A DNA stretch of 64,000 nucleotides, taken from Thamnaconus septentrionalis (Eukaryota; Chordata; Actinopteri; Tetraodontiformes; Monacanthidae). Of this stretch, positions 38,464 through 48,870 are shown piece after piece. A program made the position numbers and the translations under genes. Each line of letters opens with the position of its first letter. Position 1 is the stretch's first letter. Under the pieces are notes generated by a model, which saw only the letters and a list, made by a program, of their open reading frames with translations, was not told where the DNA came from and did no database searches. Location of the stretch: positions 12,365,001 through 12,429,000 of the forward strand of contig CM020511.1 in the NCBI GenBank assembly GCA_009823395.1, written 5' to 3'.

Positions 38464-38504
<41 letters not shown>
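38464..38504. repeat. (CA/TG)n microsatellite next to the RIMS2 start codon
   Basis: 41 nt of alternating AC, read as (TG)n on the RIMS2 strand and separated from the ATG by AAG. The in-frame upstream path meets a TAG at 38509-38511 with no in-frame ATG between, so it is 5' UTR rather than coding. Confidence 0.97.
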
Positions 38505-38506
<2 letters not shown>

Positions 38507-39351
38507 CGCTAAAGAAATGATAAAGCACAAATAGAACGAAATGAGAACACGGCAGCAGGAGAAGAATGTTTATCTCGGTTGCCACACTCGCATGCTGTCG
38601 GAAATCTGAACGGGCTGCTGCGAGCATTTTAACACTGGAGGAGCCGAGGAGGCTCGCAGGGATCAGGCATGACATCCCCGGCCACTGGCTGCCCCCGCTC
38701 GCTCGCTGCGTAAATAAGCGTCAAAAATATCAATTAAGTCGCTATCCTCCGCTATTAAATGCTCATAACGGGGTTATTACAACGCGCCGCAGTCCGTGTG
38801 AGCTCCAGCTGCAGAGCCACAAACTAGCCCACACTTGGTGCGCTCTCACGGCCAAACGCCACATTCTTCTTTCACACACACATGATTCGAGAAAACAAGA
38901 CTTGAGATAGATGTCCTTTAGATTGAAAGCACACAACAGAGTGGCCCCGGCTGTGCGCTGAACTCAACCCGGCAGGTGTTCAGTGCACCGAGGGCGATAG
39001 CAAGCGTGGATGCACACCAAGAGGATGAAACACAAACAACTCTTGCCTTTTTTTTTTTATTTCGCAGTCATGTTAAGTCCTGCCTAACCCATCGCTGTCA
39101 TCCTTTAGAAGGGCTTCGCTCGCATGTTGGAATCAAAAAAATAAGTAGAATGGAGGGAAAATGGGGGGAAGCAACAACAAGAAAATAAAAAAGAATAAAG
39201 CGTGGTCCGCTCCGTCCTCGTTTTGTTTCCGTTTGTAGTCCTTAACCCTCCTCTGCCACTCCGGCTGGTTGGTAATTCTTGATGATTTCTTAAATGCACA
39301 AAAATGGATGCAATGGAAGAGCGAGGGAGAGAGTGAGTGTATGTGTGTGCA

Positions 39352-39472
39352 AGAGAGAGAGAGAGAGAAATCCAGAGCGCAGGAAGAGGCGGAGCCACGG
39401 AGACACGTAGAGGGTCGAGGAGGAGGAGGAGGAGGAGGAGAGGGGAGGAAGAGGAGGAGGAGGAGGAGGAGG
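39352..39472. repeat. Purine-rich (GA)n and (GGA)n tracts upstream of RIMS2
   Basis: (GA)n at 39352-39367 and (GGA)n at 39417-39472: strand-asymmetric purine sequence able to form triplex or G-rich structures, with the mirror CCT strand on the RIMS2 side. Confidence 0.85.
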
Positions 39473-39961
39473 GCGCTGGATGTTCATTGACAGCAGGCCG
39501 ACAGCAGAAGGCAAAACCCGGCATGGAGGAGCGGAGAGGCCGGGCCCGCTGCCAGGAAACCGCCTCATGTATATTTCATAAAGCGGAGCATGTGAATTAC
39601 AGAACGTGACCGGTGACGATGACAGATGCTGCTGCTGCTGCTGCTGCCGAGGCAGGTGCGCCACAGCTTCCGGTCACTCCTGATATTTTATTTAGTGTGC
39701 GGTTAAAGAGGGGATTTGGAGTTTTGTGAGAAAACAGATTGGGAGTCTGAGGCAGTTACACGCTGCCTGCGAGCTGTTTTGACGCAGGGCTGTAGTAGAA
39801 ATTAGGTGGAAAAGTGCGATTTTATTATTGCACGCATTTTCTATTGTTATGATTCACAGCTACAGAATTTTTTCAATGTTAGGATCATTTAGGAATGCAA
39901 ATTTGTTTTGCTTTAAAATGTAACCAGAGCCTAATTTCTTACATCAAACTGGTAAAACAAC

Positions 39962-40007
<46 letters not shown>
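39962..40007. repeat. (ATA)n microsatellite
   Basis: About 15 tandem AAT/ATA units between RIMS2 and DCAF13. Confidence 0.95.
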
Positions 40008-40010
<3 letters not shown>

Positions 40011-40965
40011 TTTTAAATGGGTTTATTATGAAATTAATTTTGGCAGATTTTTTTTACACCAACACACATTAGGCGCCAGGTAGCCAACCCTCTTTAAGTG
40101 CACTCCAGAAGTAGTTTCCTCCTCAATCCCAGACTGCTTCCCAAACACATCTCGCTCATTCTCTCCGGCTGCAGTGCAAAAGGATTTGAAGGGTCTTTAT
40201 TAAGAGGATAGAGCCTCTACCTCATTAAGGCTGCACCAAGTATATTAGCATATTAGCCGTTGTCTGCTTAGAATCAGGAGATTGGGACTTTTTGCAAATT
40301 GTTTATTATGAATAAATACACAACTGTTAAACTGTTTTTGTTATAACCTCATGCAGAAAGGACAGAGCCGCTGATGAAATCAGAAAATGTGGAGTTCTTA
40401 CACAGCCATCCTGTTTTACCAGGGCGCTGTGAAGGGCCGAACGTGGAAATGAACATCACAACTCCAGCTGGTAACTCAAACTTTTATTATATTTTCAAAT
40501 AGAAATCTTTTTGGATAATCTCTAAGTCAATTTAGCTCTTAAATTGCCATCATGACAAGAACACAGTTGAATGAATTTACATTTTACAGTAGATTAAGTA
40601 GCCCACTATTTTTTATTATCATCATCATCTTAAACAAACTTTTTTGGCCTTTCATTTGCATCCAGAGGTTTTGGGGAAACTCCCTGCTGTATAAAGTACA
40701 CAGGGGTTTTTGGCTTGTCCCTTTTTTGTCTGACGTCATCTTTTGTGTGCAGCGTTTGTTTATGCAACCTTATCTGTTGAGCAACAGCAGCTGTCAGACG
40801 GAAGCAAAATAGCGCTAGTCTTAACCTTTGCAGCAAGAGTTTTCACGTGTCCAGATGAACACGCATCCGACCGCACGGGGGACAAGAGGTGTCAGATGGC
40901 ACCTGCAATAATTGTGAAAAGAAAAAAGAAAAGAAAATTTCAAAATAAAAAGGAAAAGAAACCAC

Positions 40966-40971
40966 TTTATT
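40966..40971 (-). terminator. DCAF13 poly(A) signal AATAAA
   Basis: AATAAA on the minus strand 142 bp downstream of the DCAF13 stop codon. It gives a short 3' UTR and is the first canonical signal after the stop. Confidence 0.75.
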
Positions 40972-41112
40972 GATCAGTCGTGTACAGTCTCTGTCTTGCA
41001 AATCCAACGACGACGAGCCTGTTGCATGTCCAGGTCCAACTTTTCATCTTAAAATGAGAACAATGTGTCCCCTGAGTGATCTCAGGCTCTGTTTCATCTC
41101 CCTCCTGCGACT

Positions 41113-41200
41113 TTATTTGACCACGGCCACGACGTGCTTCTCCTTCTCAGACACCACTGGGACGGTGCCCGGCTTGCTGTGCTTGCGGACGTTCCTCTCT
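41113..41200 (-). CDS. dcaf13: DCAF13 exon 11 (stop)
   Basis: 88 nt: ERNVRKHSKPGTVPVVSEKE, then KHVVAVVK and TAA at 41113-41115. The acceptor is preceded by a clear pyrimidine tract. Confidence 0.96.
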
Positions 41201-44200
41201 CTGTAAAACAAGAAGGAAGATGCGAGGCTGAGTCAGACGTGTGCGGAGCGGCGACATTCAGGAGGGAGAGGCGGACAAACAAGGGGACGCTGAATATGAA
41301 AGTAACGCTACTTAGACAAACAAAAAAAACCCCCCCGCTGAAAACATGAATGGTTTAATGATTAACGGCGCGAGCGCACGACTGGTTGAGTCACAACACC
41401 GACGGTAAATAGAATAAGGGCCGGCAGGGCTATGAATCACTGGGTGGCAGCGCAAACTGGGACAATCAATCCACTGTCAGGCCACTAAATGAGTATGTAA
41501 GACCTGCCGAGACCGCGTCATACAAGGCAGGCCCATCTGTGAGATTTTCCATGAGCCGGGCGCGACTGCGTAGGTCGGGCCCACCCTGGCAGCGGGCCAA
41601 GCCCGCAGCACCTTTGCATGCGGAGGGGCATCGTGGCACGACGTCGTCATAATAAACAATGATAAAAACATTTCTACTTCACAAAGGGTTGCAAAACAAA
41701 AGACTCACTTCCTGCGTTGAGCCTCTCTCATGATCCTCAGCTCGTTCTTCTGATGGTAGATGTTCTTGGGGAGATGCCGGTGGTGAGCGATACGTCTGAC
41801 CTGGGGGTGGTGCTGGAACTTCTCCTTCAGCTTCTGGCTGTAGTTGATGGCCGTCCTCTCTCTTGGGGTGAGCTATGAGAAAGGAGAGAGGCGGCGTTCA
41901 CATTGCAAATTGTCTAAAAAACAAAACAAAAAAAAACAAGCTGTGTTTCCGTTACAGTTTTTCGCAAAATAAAAGCGATGTTTCTAAAAATTTGACAAAG
42001 TACAATTGCGATTTGCAGTTTCCGTTGAATGGTGTGAAGCACATAAGCCGAATTCTCGTAAAATTTCGTCCCGCGAGATTTTATGAGAGTGACATTTGTT
42101 TGTTGTCAAGATTGGTTGTTATATTTTTCTCTTTGATTACTTGTAAAAAATATTCCCTGTTCATATTGAATAATTTTCACTTGAAGCGAACTGGTCACGT
42201 GACCCTGTACGTCACGTCCGGTGACGTGTAAATGCGAAAAAGTGTTTCTATGATACTTTTGCGATATTTGCGCAATTCTAGGGGAGCGGGATTCGCGCGA
42301 GATCCGGAGGAGTCACGACAATCGTCAAACTGATGCTAGCCTAGTTTTCTACAGCCTCACATTTAACAAAAGAGTACAAACAGCAGGCCGTTAAATTTTA
42401 ATCAGGCACGGGCAATCGGGCTCCAACTTGGATCTTCAGGGAAAGTCAACAGACTGCGGCAGCTGGGTACAAGCTCGCTTCAAGCGCTGCCTCCTCTGGA
42501 AATTCAGAGGTCGACAAAGATTCACGGAAAGCGATCGTTGGAATGCAGAAATTGGAAAACTTCTTCAGTCAGGTTCTCCGTTGAGGAACCCGGGAAGCAA
42601 GGAGGACAATTCCTGATGTTGTACTGCGGGACGTTACGATGTGGAAGTTGTATTTCTGACCAGCTGTGCGTCAGGGTGCGGTGTTACGGGCGTCAGAGTT
42701 GCAGATCCCACGCCACCACTTCCACAGAGGACTATGAATCAGGCTTCGCCTGAACTGTCTTGCATTACAAACACTTGCCGTGTCTAAATCTTGCAAACAC
42801 GGTCGTCCAGATCTAAAAACATGTCCTCTACGAAAAGAGGGAGAGGGGCGGTGGGTGGGTAGACCTAAAAATCTGCAGCGCTCCCTCCGCCCTGCCTGCT
42901 GCTCAGCCACTTTCTTGGCCGAGGCGCCGCGATACAAAGGCTTTTAATTCTGATTAAAAACAAGCAAACAAAGCAGTCGCAAGCGGAACCACTTCCACGG
43001 GACGCAAACACGGCTGGCCTGTGTAATTTCGAAAAGATGTGAGATTTGATCGGGAGAGATTGTTCCCTGTCATTTCATTTACGTACGGTGAGAGCGTTTG
43101 TGATGTACTGATTTGGGAAAGGCAATCAAATAAAGGTGGAACAGACTCCCGGGCACACGCGGCGCATCATGGCATCAGCTGCAGAGAAAACCTTCTGAAA
43201 GCTGCTTCAGGTTCGTTACACAGGCAGCTTTTAACTTGATGAATGGTGAAATGTACTTTTGCGTCACGGTTTTCACTCCACACTCTTATTTGCTCAACGA
43301 GGTGCAAAAGTCATCAGGATCATAACTCTGGCGTCAATGAGTGCACCAGAATAAATGAGATCACATCAGCAATAATCACTCCTTATTTAATTTGATCTAC
43401 TACTAGATCATTTTATCATTTTAATTCCCCAATGAAGCGTCAAACACTAACACAGCAAATTCATGTTAATCGTTCGACACTTTTTCTTTAATACAAAGCA
43501 GTTTGCCCTCTAATCATGAATGGATGGTTGGTGAGTCCAGGCTCAAAGAGCAGGAGGGGTATTCATTTTATCGAACAGAAAATAAAGTGCAGCTGACTGG
43601 TTGAAACTCCGCTAGATGGAAAACGGCTCTAATTTACACTGGAGCCAAGTGCCTCGGCTGCAAAGTTATGAGGAGAGAAAAAAAAAAAACATGAGTGATA
43701 TGCAGCAGCTGATGAAGTCCCAATCAGTCCGACGGGATGTCTTCAAACACAAAGCCTACATTCAGCGTTTCCTCATAATTAAAGACGCTTTCAGTACAAC
43801 TTGATTCTCGGTGCTTCATTACGCTCAGGAGAGGCTCGCTTTAAGTGATTGGCCGATTCAAAGTGCTGATAGGAGCAGCCCCTGTCTGATCTCTTTAAGT
43901 GCAAAGCCTGCGAATAAATCTTCTCTCGCACACTGACGGAAAAAAAAGAGCCAAAACTGGGCAAATTTCACCCTCTGAAGCCGCGTCAAGAGAGCGGAGG
44001 GAAGGCGACGAGGGGAGAGAACAACGGCTGCCGAGAGGCGACACGGGACCCCTCGCTGCTGCTGCTGCTGCTGCGCAATGTGAAGTCATAGGTGGGATTT
44101 GGTCCACTGGAAGAAGCCCGGGACATTTTATTTTATTGGAGTTTAATGTGACAGCCGGGCATATCGTGGTGATTTGTCAAGCAACTGTAAAAGTGTTTTC

Positions 44201-47200
44201 CCCCACCGCGGGACTCTCCGTGCCAATTGTTATATTGTGCTTATCGAGAGTGATTCCACCCTAAGTCAGCATCCATCAAGACATTTGGCAGGAGTCGCTT
44301 CTGGCACCATCTCCTGCTCTCTCGCTCTCTCTCTATCTCTCTTTCTCTCGCTCCCCCTGCTGAGGTGGACCGTTGCCACGGCTGTGTCAGAGAATGCAGC
44401 TAACACAAAATCAGATGAGCTAAACGGCGGAAAGGAAGAACGCGAGGAACCGGACGGCTGATGGTTGGAAAAACGAAGCTGCTAACTGGTTACCAGGCTC
44501 CGACTGACCGGCTACTGCCAGGAAGCAAACTGCTTAAACTGGAAATATATTGCTTCAAAAAAAATAAAAATAAATAAAAAAATAAAAAAATAAATAAAAG
44601 GTGACACTCACCATTCCCAGTTTCTCTGCGGCGTTGGCCTTCCACAGTCGGATGTTCATTTCATCTGAGCCGCTCAAAATGTATTTATTGTCCGACGACC
44701 ACTTGATGCAGATGACGTGCTGCATGCGCTTGGTGTGGTACACTTCCCTGTGTTGCAAAAACCAGGAAACAAGTGCGACCTCAATGAAAAGCCGTCAAAA
44801 AAAGGAAGACGTGCAATACAAGCATCTTTACATTGCTACAATGCAGGATTGCAAAATTAACAGCGGACAGACACCATTATTGCTGAGCAGAGTAGGGCCG
44901 TTTAAAAAGCACATCTATGGACTGTGGGTATAAATTTTTAGTGGCTTGGCTTAATATTGCACGGCTATTATTCTGCTCCTCTGAGAGATTTTAACTGCCA
45001 CTACTACGAGAAAAATTTGCAACACTCACAAATGTTTATTCGAGGATATGTAGAGCTGATCAATCCTTAATGGCTGAATTTAATGCCAATTAACAAAAAA
45101 ATCCATCAGAAAACATTGAGAGGCCTTCCTTAAAACACGCAGACACAGAAAATACTGAATGTATTTCCGTCAAGTCAAAAAGCAGCCATGAACTGGCTGA
45201 GTTCACCCAATACAGAGCTGCCTGTGCATTTTCTACACAGGCCGGTTGTGACACTCACTGACGACTTCTGCCACAGGCTTGTCTGGGACCTGGAATTTAG
45301 CCCAGAGCAACTTTTTGGTTGCCACAGTACATGTCACACGGCAGCTGCCAATCATGCAGCAAAATACAAAATATTAAAAAATATATATATTTAAACTTCA
45401 TGGATCCCTACAAAAAAAAGTATGGATGTGAATAAAAATGAACACGTTTCTATTTGCGAACTGGTGTCACTAACCTGCTGTGGCCTCCATCTTTGGGAAA
45501 GATGCGGATGGTTTTGTCAAAACTGGCCGACACAAACTCCTTCCCAGTCGGGGAATAGTCGACATCCAGCACGGCGGAGACGTGGTCCATGTGCACCATG
45601 ACTGGCCGTTCCAAGGACCTCATGTCATATGTGTACAGGCTGACGAGTACAAGAGGGAGTAAAGATTAGCAAAGCAACAATGAGGTAAAATATCTAGAAA
45701 TTGGGTGAAACGATCCACTCACTTGTAGTCCTCATTGCAACACGTGAAGTAGTACGCTTCCATGGGATTCCAGGACAGTGTGTTGCTCCGCATTGTCATG
45801 ATAACCTACATGGAAAATAAACAAACAAAATGAGATAGATAGCAACAGTGGTGATGATGGGGAAGGATCGGGGTAAACTAACAGTGGCCTACCTTTTTAA
45901 GTGGAGTTGATTCCCTCATGTCGTACAGAATTACACTTCTGTCAGATGCACAGCTGGCAAGTAGTTCAGTCTGTTGGAGCAATTGATCCAATAAATAAAC
46001 TGGCACACAGGCAGATTCAAAATCTGCAGATTCAAAAGCCTGTGAAGGCAATCACACAGACCTCCACAGGGTTGAAGCGGACGCAGCTGAAGCTGTCCAC
46101 GCCCCAGGTGAAGGAGCGGATTGGACTGGTTCTCTGCTCGTCCCAAATGTCCACCTGCTGGCCGCACGTTGAAAACACATTGTCCTTTTGGTGATGGTCC
46201 AGTCCTGTGAAGACTGTCTGCGAGGGACAAGAATCATTTTCACCAGAATGTCAGTATAACGGTACTCCAAGTTAGAGATCATCATCATACTTGGAGCCAG
46301 ACTTTGACAACTCTGATGGGACCATGCAATCAGTTTTGTCATTATTTTCACAAGCACTATTTGAAAAATGATGTGAAACGTACGCACACGTAATGTTTGA
46401 ATCTGACAGTTGCTCATTTTTATTTTTAGGACATGACATACCATCCTAAATTTACACAATCCTGTTTCAGGTGAGAAGACTTGGGAAGATTTCTTTCTTA
46501 GTGCTTGAACGCACGTTACAAAATAAACCTCTTGATACACTGCTGTGTCATTCAAGATGATAAAAAAGCAGGCCCACCTTTCCAAGAATTGTGTTAATTG
46601 GTTCCTCTTCCTCTCCGTAGTCGGGTGCCTCCATGTTCCATTGCTTGATTGTTTTGTCATCTCCAATCTTTAAAAAAAGGCACAAAAAAAAAACGGTTTA
46701 AATATTGGTTGTTTTCAAAAAAAAGAAAAAAGAGAGAGCTGAGCTAACACTAAATCAGAGAAAAGTATTTTCAGACGTTACACAGTAGTTACCGTGAAAA
46801 AGGACGTTCCACAAAAACGAACAACCATGCCCCGCACAAAACCTTCGTGTGCTTGCAGTGTGCGGACACAGTCGCGCTTTGTCAGATTCCACAATTTTAC
46901 CTGTGGTTTCGGGAGACAAAAAGATCCAGTCAGTATCGTCATATACAATATAGTGCCACGGACACACGTGTGTACTTTGATTCAGAGTTACCTCTCCATC
47001 GCAGGAGCCGGAGAGCAGAGTGGAGAGGCTGGTGGCGTGTTTGGCCATGCAGTTCACCCCATCTCTGTGACCATCCAGGGCAGCCAAGAAAGGCTTGGCC
47101 AGCACCCTCTCGAGCTTGGTGCTATTGAGAGCACGGGTGTACTCTCTGCACACCTCGAACGGATGGAGGCTCGGATCATAGTTCCGAGGAACTGAAAGAG

Positions 47201-47666
47201 AGAGTCATCAACCCTCGTCAGCTGTGACGCTTACAATGTAATGCATAATGCTCTGCTCAATCAGGACAGGTCGTTCATTGAAGTTCATTGTTATTACTTA
47301 ATTGGTTTATTGATATTATTTTATTTTTAAATGTATCAATGCAACGCAGAGATGCTATAGCTGTTGGTCGTACATGCTTCAAATGCATAGTTTACAACAA
47401 ACAAACCTAGGGTTCGTCTGGCTACAACAACTTTGTCGTTTCTTTATGGACATAGTCGTCGTTAATGATTTTTATAACCGAAGTGCTCGTTTTAAAAAAA
47501 AAAAAAAGACGATGTAGCTTTATGTGACGACCACACGGCTAACAGGAGAAGCAGCACACGGCTATGATATCAGCTCAGTAACGTCTTGAAACTTACCTCT
47601 CTGAATATCATGTTTGGTCTCCCGCACGTAGTCGTCCGGGTTCCTCGAGAGGACTTTAACTTTCAT
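41113..47666 (-). CDS. dcaf13: DCAF13 (WDSOF1/Sof1), WD-repeat ribosome-biogenesis factor, complete
   Basis: Nucleolar WD40 protein, orthologue of yeast Sof1: a component of the small-subunit processome for 18S rRNA maturation and a DDB1-CUL4 substrate receptor in animals. Eleven exons join with phase-consistent GT-AG junctions into 1,338 nt (445 aa plus stop), the length I recall for the human protein. The N terminus MKVKVLSRNPDDYVRETK matches the family start and fixes the ATG. WD blades run from about residue 65 (HRDGVNCMAKH, SGSCDGEVKLWN) to about 355 (SGSDEMNIRLWKAN). LYDMRE and TYDMRSL are candidate WDxR-type DDB1-contact motifs. The basic C-terminal Sof1 domain (about 363-445) contains QHHPQVRRIAHHRHLPKNIY and ends HVVAVVK. 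It is head-to-head with SLC25A32. A poly(A) signal lies about 140 bp past the stop. Confidence 0.97.
41201..41708. other. DCAF13 last intron
   Basis: 508 bp; nothing recognisable beyond splice signals. Confidence 0.85.
41709..41872 (-). CDS. dcaf13: DCAF13 exon 10 (Sof1 domain)
   Basis: 164 nt starting LTPRERTAINYSQKLKEKF; a very basic, His-rich Sof1-like segment. Acceptor catag, donor gtgagt. Separated from exon 9 by a 2.7-kb intron, the longest in the gene. Confidence 0.95.
41873..44611. other. DCAF13 intron 9
   Basis: 2.7 kb. A probable dispersed repeat at 41.94-42.29 kb, a (TGC)n run at 44056-44074 and an A-rich stretch near 44555-44598; otherwise nothing identified. Confidence 0.8.
41940..42290. 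mobile_element. Probable dispersed repeat in a DCAF13 intron
   Basis: Near-direct repeats GTGTTTCCGTTACAG (41943) and GTGTTTCTATGATAC (42242), each followed by T-rich/GCGA sequence, bound an AT-rich block. Not assigned to a known family. Confidence 0.35.
44612..44747 (-). CDS. dcaf13: DCAF13 exon 9
   Basis: 136 nt: EVYHTKRMQHVICIKWSSDN, SGSDEMNIRLWKANAAEKLGM. Last WD blade; donor gtgagt. Confidence 0.97.
44748..45474. other. DCAF13 intron 8
   Basis: 727 bp, AT-rich, nothing recognisable. Confidence 0.85.
45475..45639 (-). CDS. dcaf13: DCAF13 exon 8
   Basis: 165 nt: LYTYDMRSLERPVMVHMDHV, the blade SPTGKEFVSASFDKTIRIF, ending PKDGGHS with a split Arg codon. Confidence 0.96.
45723..45805 (-). 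CDS. dcaf13: DCAF13 exon 7
   Basis: 83 nt: VIMTMRSNTLSWNPMEAYYF then TCCNEDY, with a split Asn codon at the donor (gtgagt). Confidence 0.95.
45893..45970 (-). CDS. dcaf13: DCAF13 exon 6
   Basis: 78 nt, 26 codons: TELLASCASDRSVILYDMRE then STPLKK. Contains one candidate WDxR/DMR-type motif. Confidence 0.96.
46062..46217 (-). CDS. dcaf13: DCAF13 exon 5
   Basis: 156 nt, 52 codons: TVFTGLDHHQKDNVFSTCGQ, VDIWDEQRTSPIRSF, FNPVE. Acceptor cgcag, donor gtctgt. Confidence 0.96.
46218..46577. other. DCAF13 intron 4
   Basis: 360 bp, AT-rich; a weak box C/D-like pair was examined and rejected. Confidence 0.8.
46578..46667 (-). CDS. dcaf13: DCAF13 exon 4
   Basis: 90 nt, 30 codons: IGDDKTIKQWNMEAPDYGEE and onward to NTILGK. 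The donor is gtgggc, somewhat weaker than the others in this gene. Confidence 0.95.
46793..46900 (-). CDS. dcaf13: DCAF13 exon 3
   Basis: 108 nt, 36 codons in phase 0. Starts VKLWNLTKRDCVRTL and ends RFCGTSFFT. Acceptor cacag, donor gtaact. Confidence 0.96.
46992..47191 (-). CDS. dcaf13: DCAF13 exon 2
   Basis: 200 nt, acceptor tttcag. Encodes VPRNYDPSLHPFEVCREYTR and the first WD blade up to SGSCDGE. Confidence 0.96.
47192..47596. other. DCAF13 intron 1
   Basis: 405 bp with an A-run; nothing recognisable. Confidence 0.85.
47597..47666 (-). CDS. dcaf13: DCAF13 exon 1
   Basis: Start codon plus 22 further codons and one base; donor gtaagt. An upstream short ORF (ATG GCG ACT GCC AGC TAA) lies about 90 bp upstream of the start and may be in the 5' leader. 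Confidence 0.95.
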
Positions 47667-48665
47667 TTGGTAACGTGGATAACAATGACACACGCTAAAT
47701 ACAAAAAGGAATCACACTTTAGCAGAGGAAAGAAAACATTAGCTGGCAGTCGCCATGTGTTGATGAACTCAGAGAAATGCATTGTGGGATTGACCAGTCC
47801 TCCTTGTTGCGTCACTAACTAGGGACGGAAACAACTGTAAAGGTGAAAATATTGAGAACGGAAAACAGGGAAGCAGAATTTTCTGAAATGATACACTTAT
47901 GGCTGCAAATCCGAAATATCGTTAACTTGAATGCGATATCTAGTTCTGTATTGAGTGTTTAACGGAGGAAAACACTGCAGTAAAATAAAAACCGTAAAAT
48001 TCTAACGACTGAGAGAAAGGTGGCGTGAGAACACCAAATATATAATCTGATATTACATTAAAATTAATTTTTAAAAAATGGTACAGGGCTTTGGGTTATT
48101 CGAAAAGGTTTAGTTTTTTTTATTTTGTTTTCCCGGTTTATTTATTTATTGTTTATTTATTGTTTATTTAATTGTTTATCTGATGCACACTGGGACTTCC
48201 AAAACAAATTCCTATGTGTTATTTTGCACAAATGTCAATAAAAGTAATCTGAATCTGAATCTGAATCATATAATTTTTTATACGCGCTTCACTTTTTACG
48301 ATTCGCTTGCTTTACTTTGAAGAACATAACCGGAAGCAACATGAAGAATTTTGGCCAATGACGTTTCTGTAGCTTTTACGAGCAGCAAGGTCGAGCAGCG
48401 GCACTGGTTGACACTTTGGGTAACGTTGTTACGGACATGGAGAGCAGCGCTTGAAACGTGGTTCAGTTACGTCAGATAATGAAGAGCCCTGGTATTAAGC
48501 CAGCATTTACAGCACACTTAAAAATACCTTTGTCAATTTAGTCAGAAGTGACAATGAGTTGTCGTCCTACTGGTCTGAAATAACGCAAATTTAGCCTCGC
48601 CGTCGCCTCATTTCCACTTGTAAACACAGCTAACGCTAGCCGACAGGATCCAATGCGCAGGCAAC
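47667..48665. promoter_or_regulatory. Shared head-to-head region of DCAF13 and SLC25A32
   Basis: The two start codons diverge and are 1.0 kb apart, an arrangement typical of bidirectional housekeeping promoters. Seen: an ETS-type site ACCGGAAGC (48329-48337); TTACGTCA (48467-48474), CRE-like; GCATTGTGGGAT near 47780; and a short upstream ORF (ATG GAG AGC AGC GCT TGA, 48437-48454) ahead of SLC25A32. No TATA box was recognised. A LINE 3' end sits in the middle. TSS positions are not determined. Confidence 0.55.
48175..48268 (+). mobile_element. LINE 3' tail between DCAF13 and SLC25A32
   Basis: CTGATGCACACTGGGACTTC, CAATAAAAGTAATCTGAATC and a (TCTGAA)n tail: the form of an L2/Rex1-type 3' end, heavily 5'-truncated. 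Confidence 0.6.
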
Positions 48666-48870
48666 ATGAGCTCTGCTCAGAACCACGGGGCCGGCGACGT
48701 TTCAGAGACGGCTCTGTCCAGCAAAGCCTTGTCTGCCGTCTCACTTGGCGGACATGCCAAGCAGATTTTCAGTCATGTCAAGGTAGAAAACCTGGTGGCG
48801 GGACTTAGCGGAGGTGTGGTATCCACGCTTGTGCTTCACCCTCTGGATCTGGTCAAAATCAGGTTTGCAG
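48666..48870 (+). CDS. slc25a32: SLC25A32 exon 1
   Basis: Residues 1-68 plus one base. Variable N terminus, then [20 protein letters not shown] and the first signature [10 protein letters not shown]. Donor gtacag. Confidence 0.95.

Larger units (their letters stand above)
38461..39660 (-). promoter_or_regulatory. RIMS2 upstream / 5' UTR region
   Basis: GC-rich sequence upstream of the RIMS2 ATG with CpGs, (GA)n and (GGA)n purine tracts and (TG)n next to the start. A possible 3' splice site TTTCTTTAG (minus, AG at 38510-38509) could end a 5'-UTR intron. No TATA box is obvious and the TSS is not resolved. Confidence 0.45.
39661..41112. other. RIMS2-DCAF13 intergenic region and DCAF13 3' UTR
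   Basis: (ATA)n tract at 39.96 kb, AT-rich unique-looking sequence, then the DCAF13 poly(A) signal and 3' UTR (about 40945-41112). No gene recognised. Confidence 0.7.

Noticed and set aside
38461..38499. N-terminal (Cys-Val)n extension of RIMS2
   Set aside because: The frame through the TG repeat is open but has no ATG and hits TAG at 38509-38511; the family N terminus begins at the ATG at 38460.
46230..46300. Possible box C/D snoRNA in DCAF13 intron 4 (ATGATGA and CTGA, minus strand)
   Set aside because: The boxes are only about 30 nt apart with no terminal stem and no recognisable guide region.
46052..46666. 204-aa continuous minus frame across DCAF13 exons 4 and 5
   Set aside because: It reads through an intron in a frame that does not match DCAF13; the spliced frame does.
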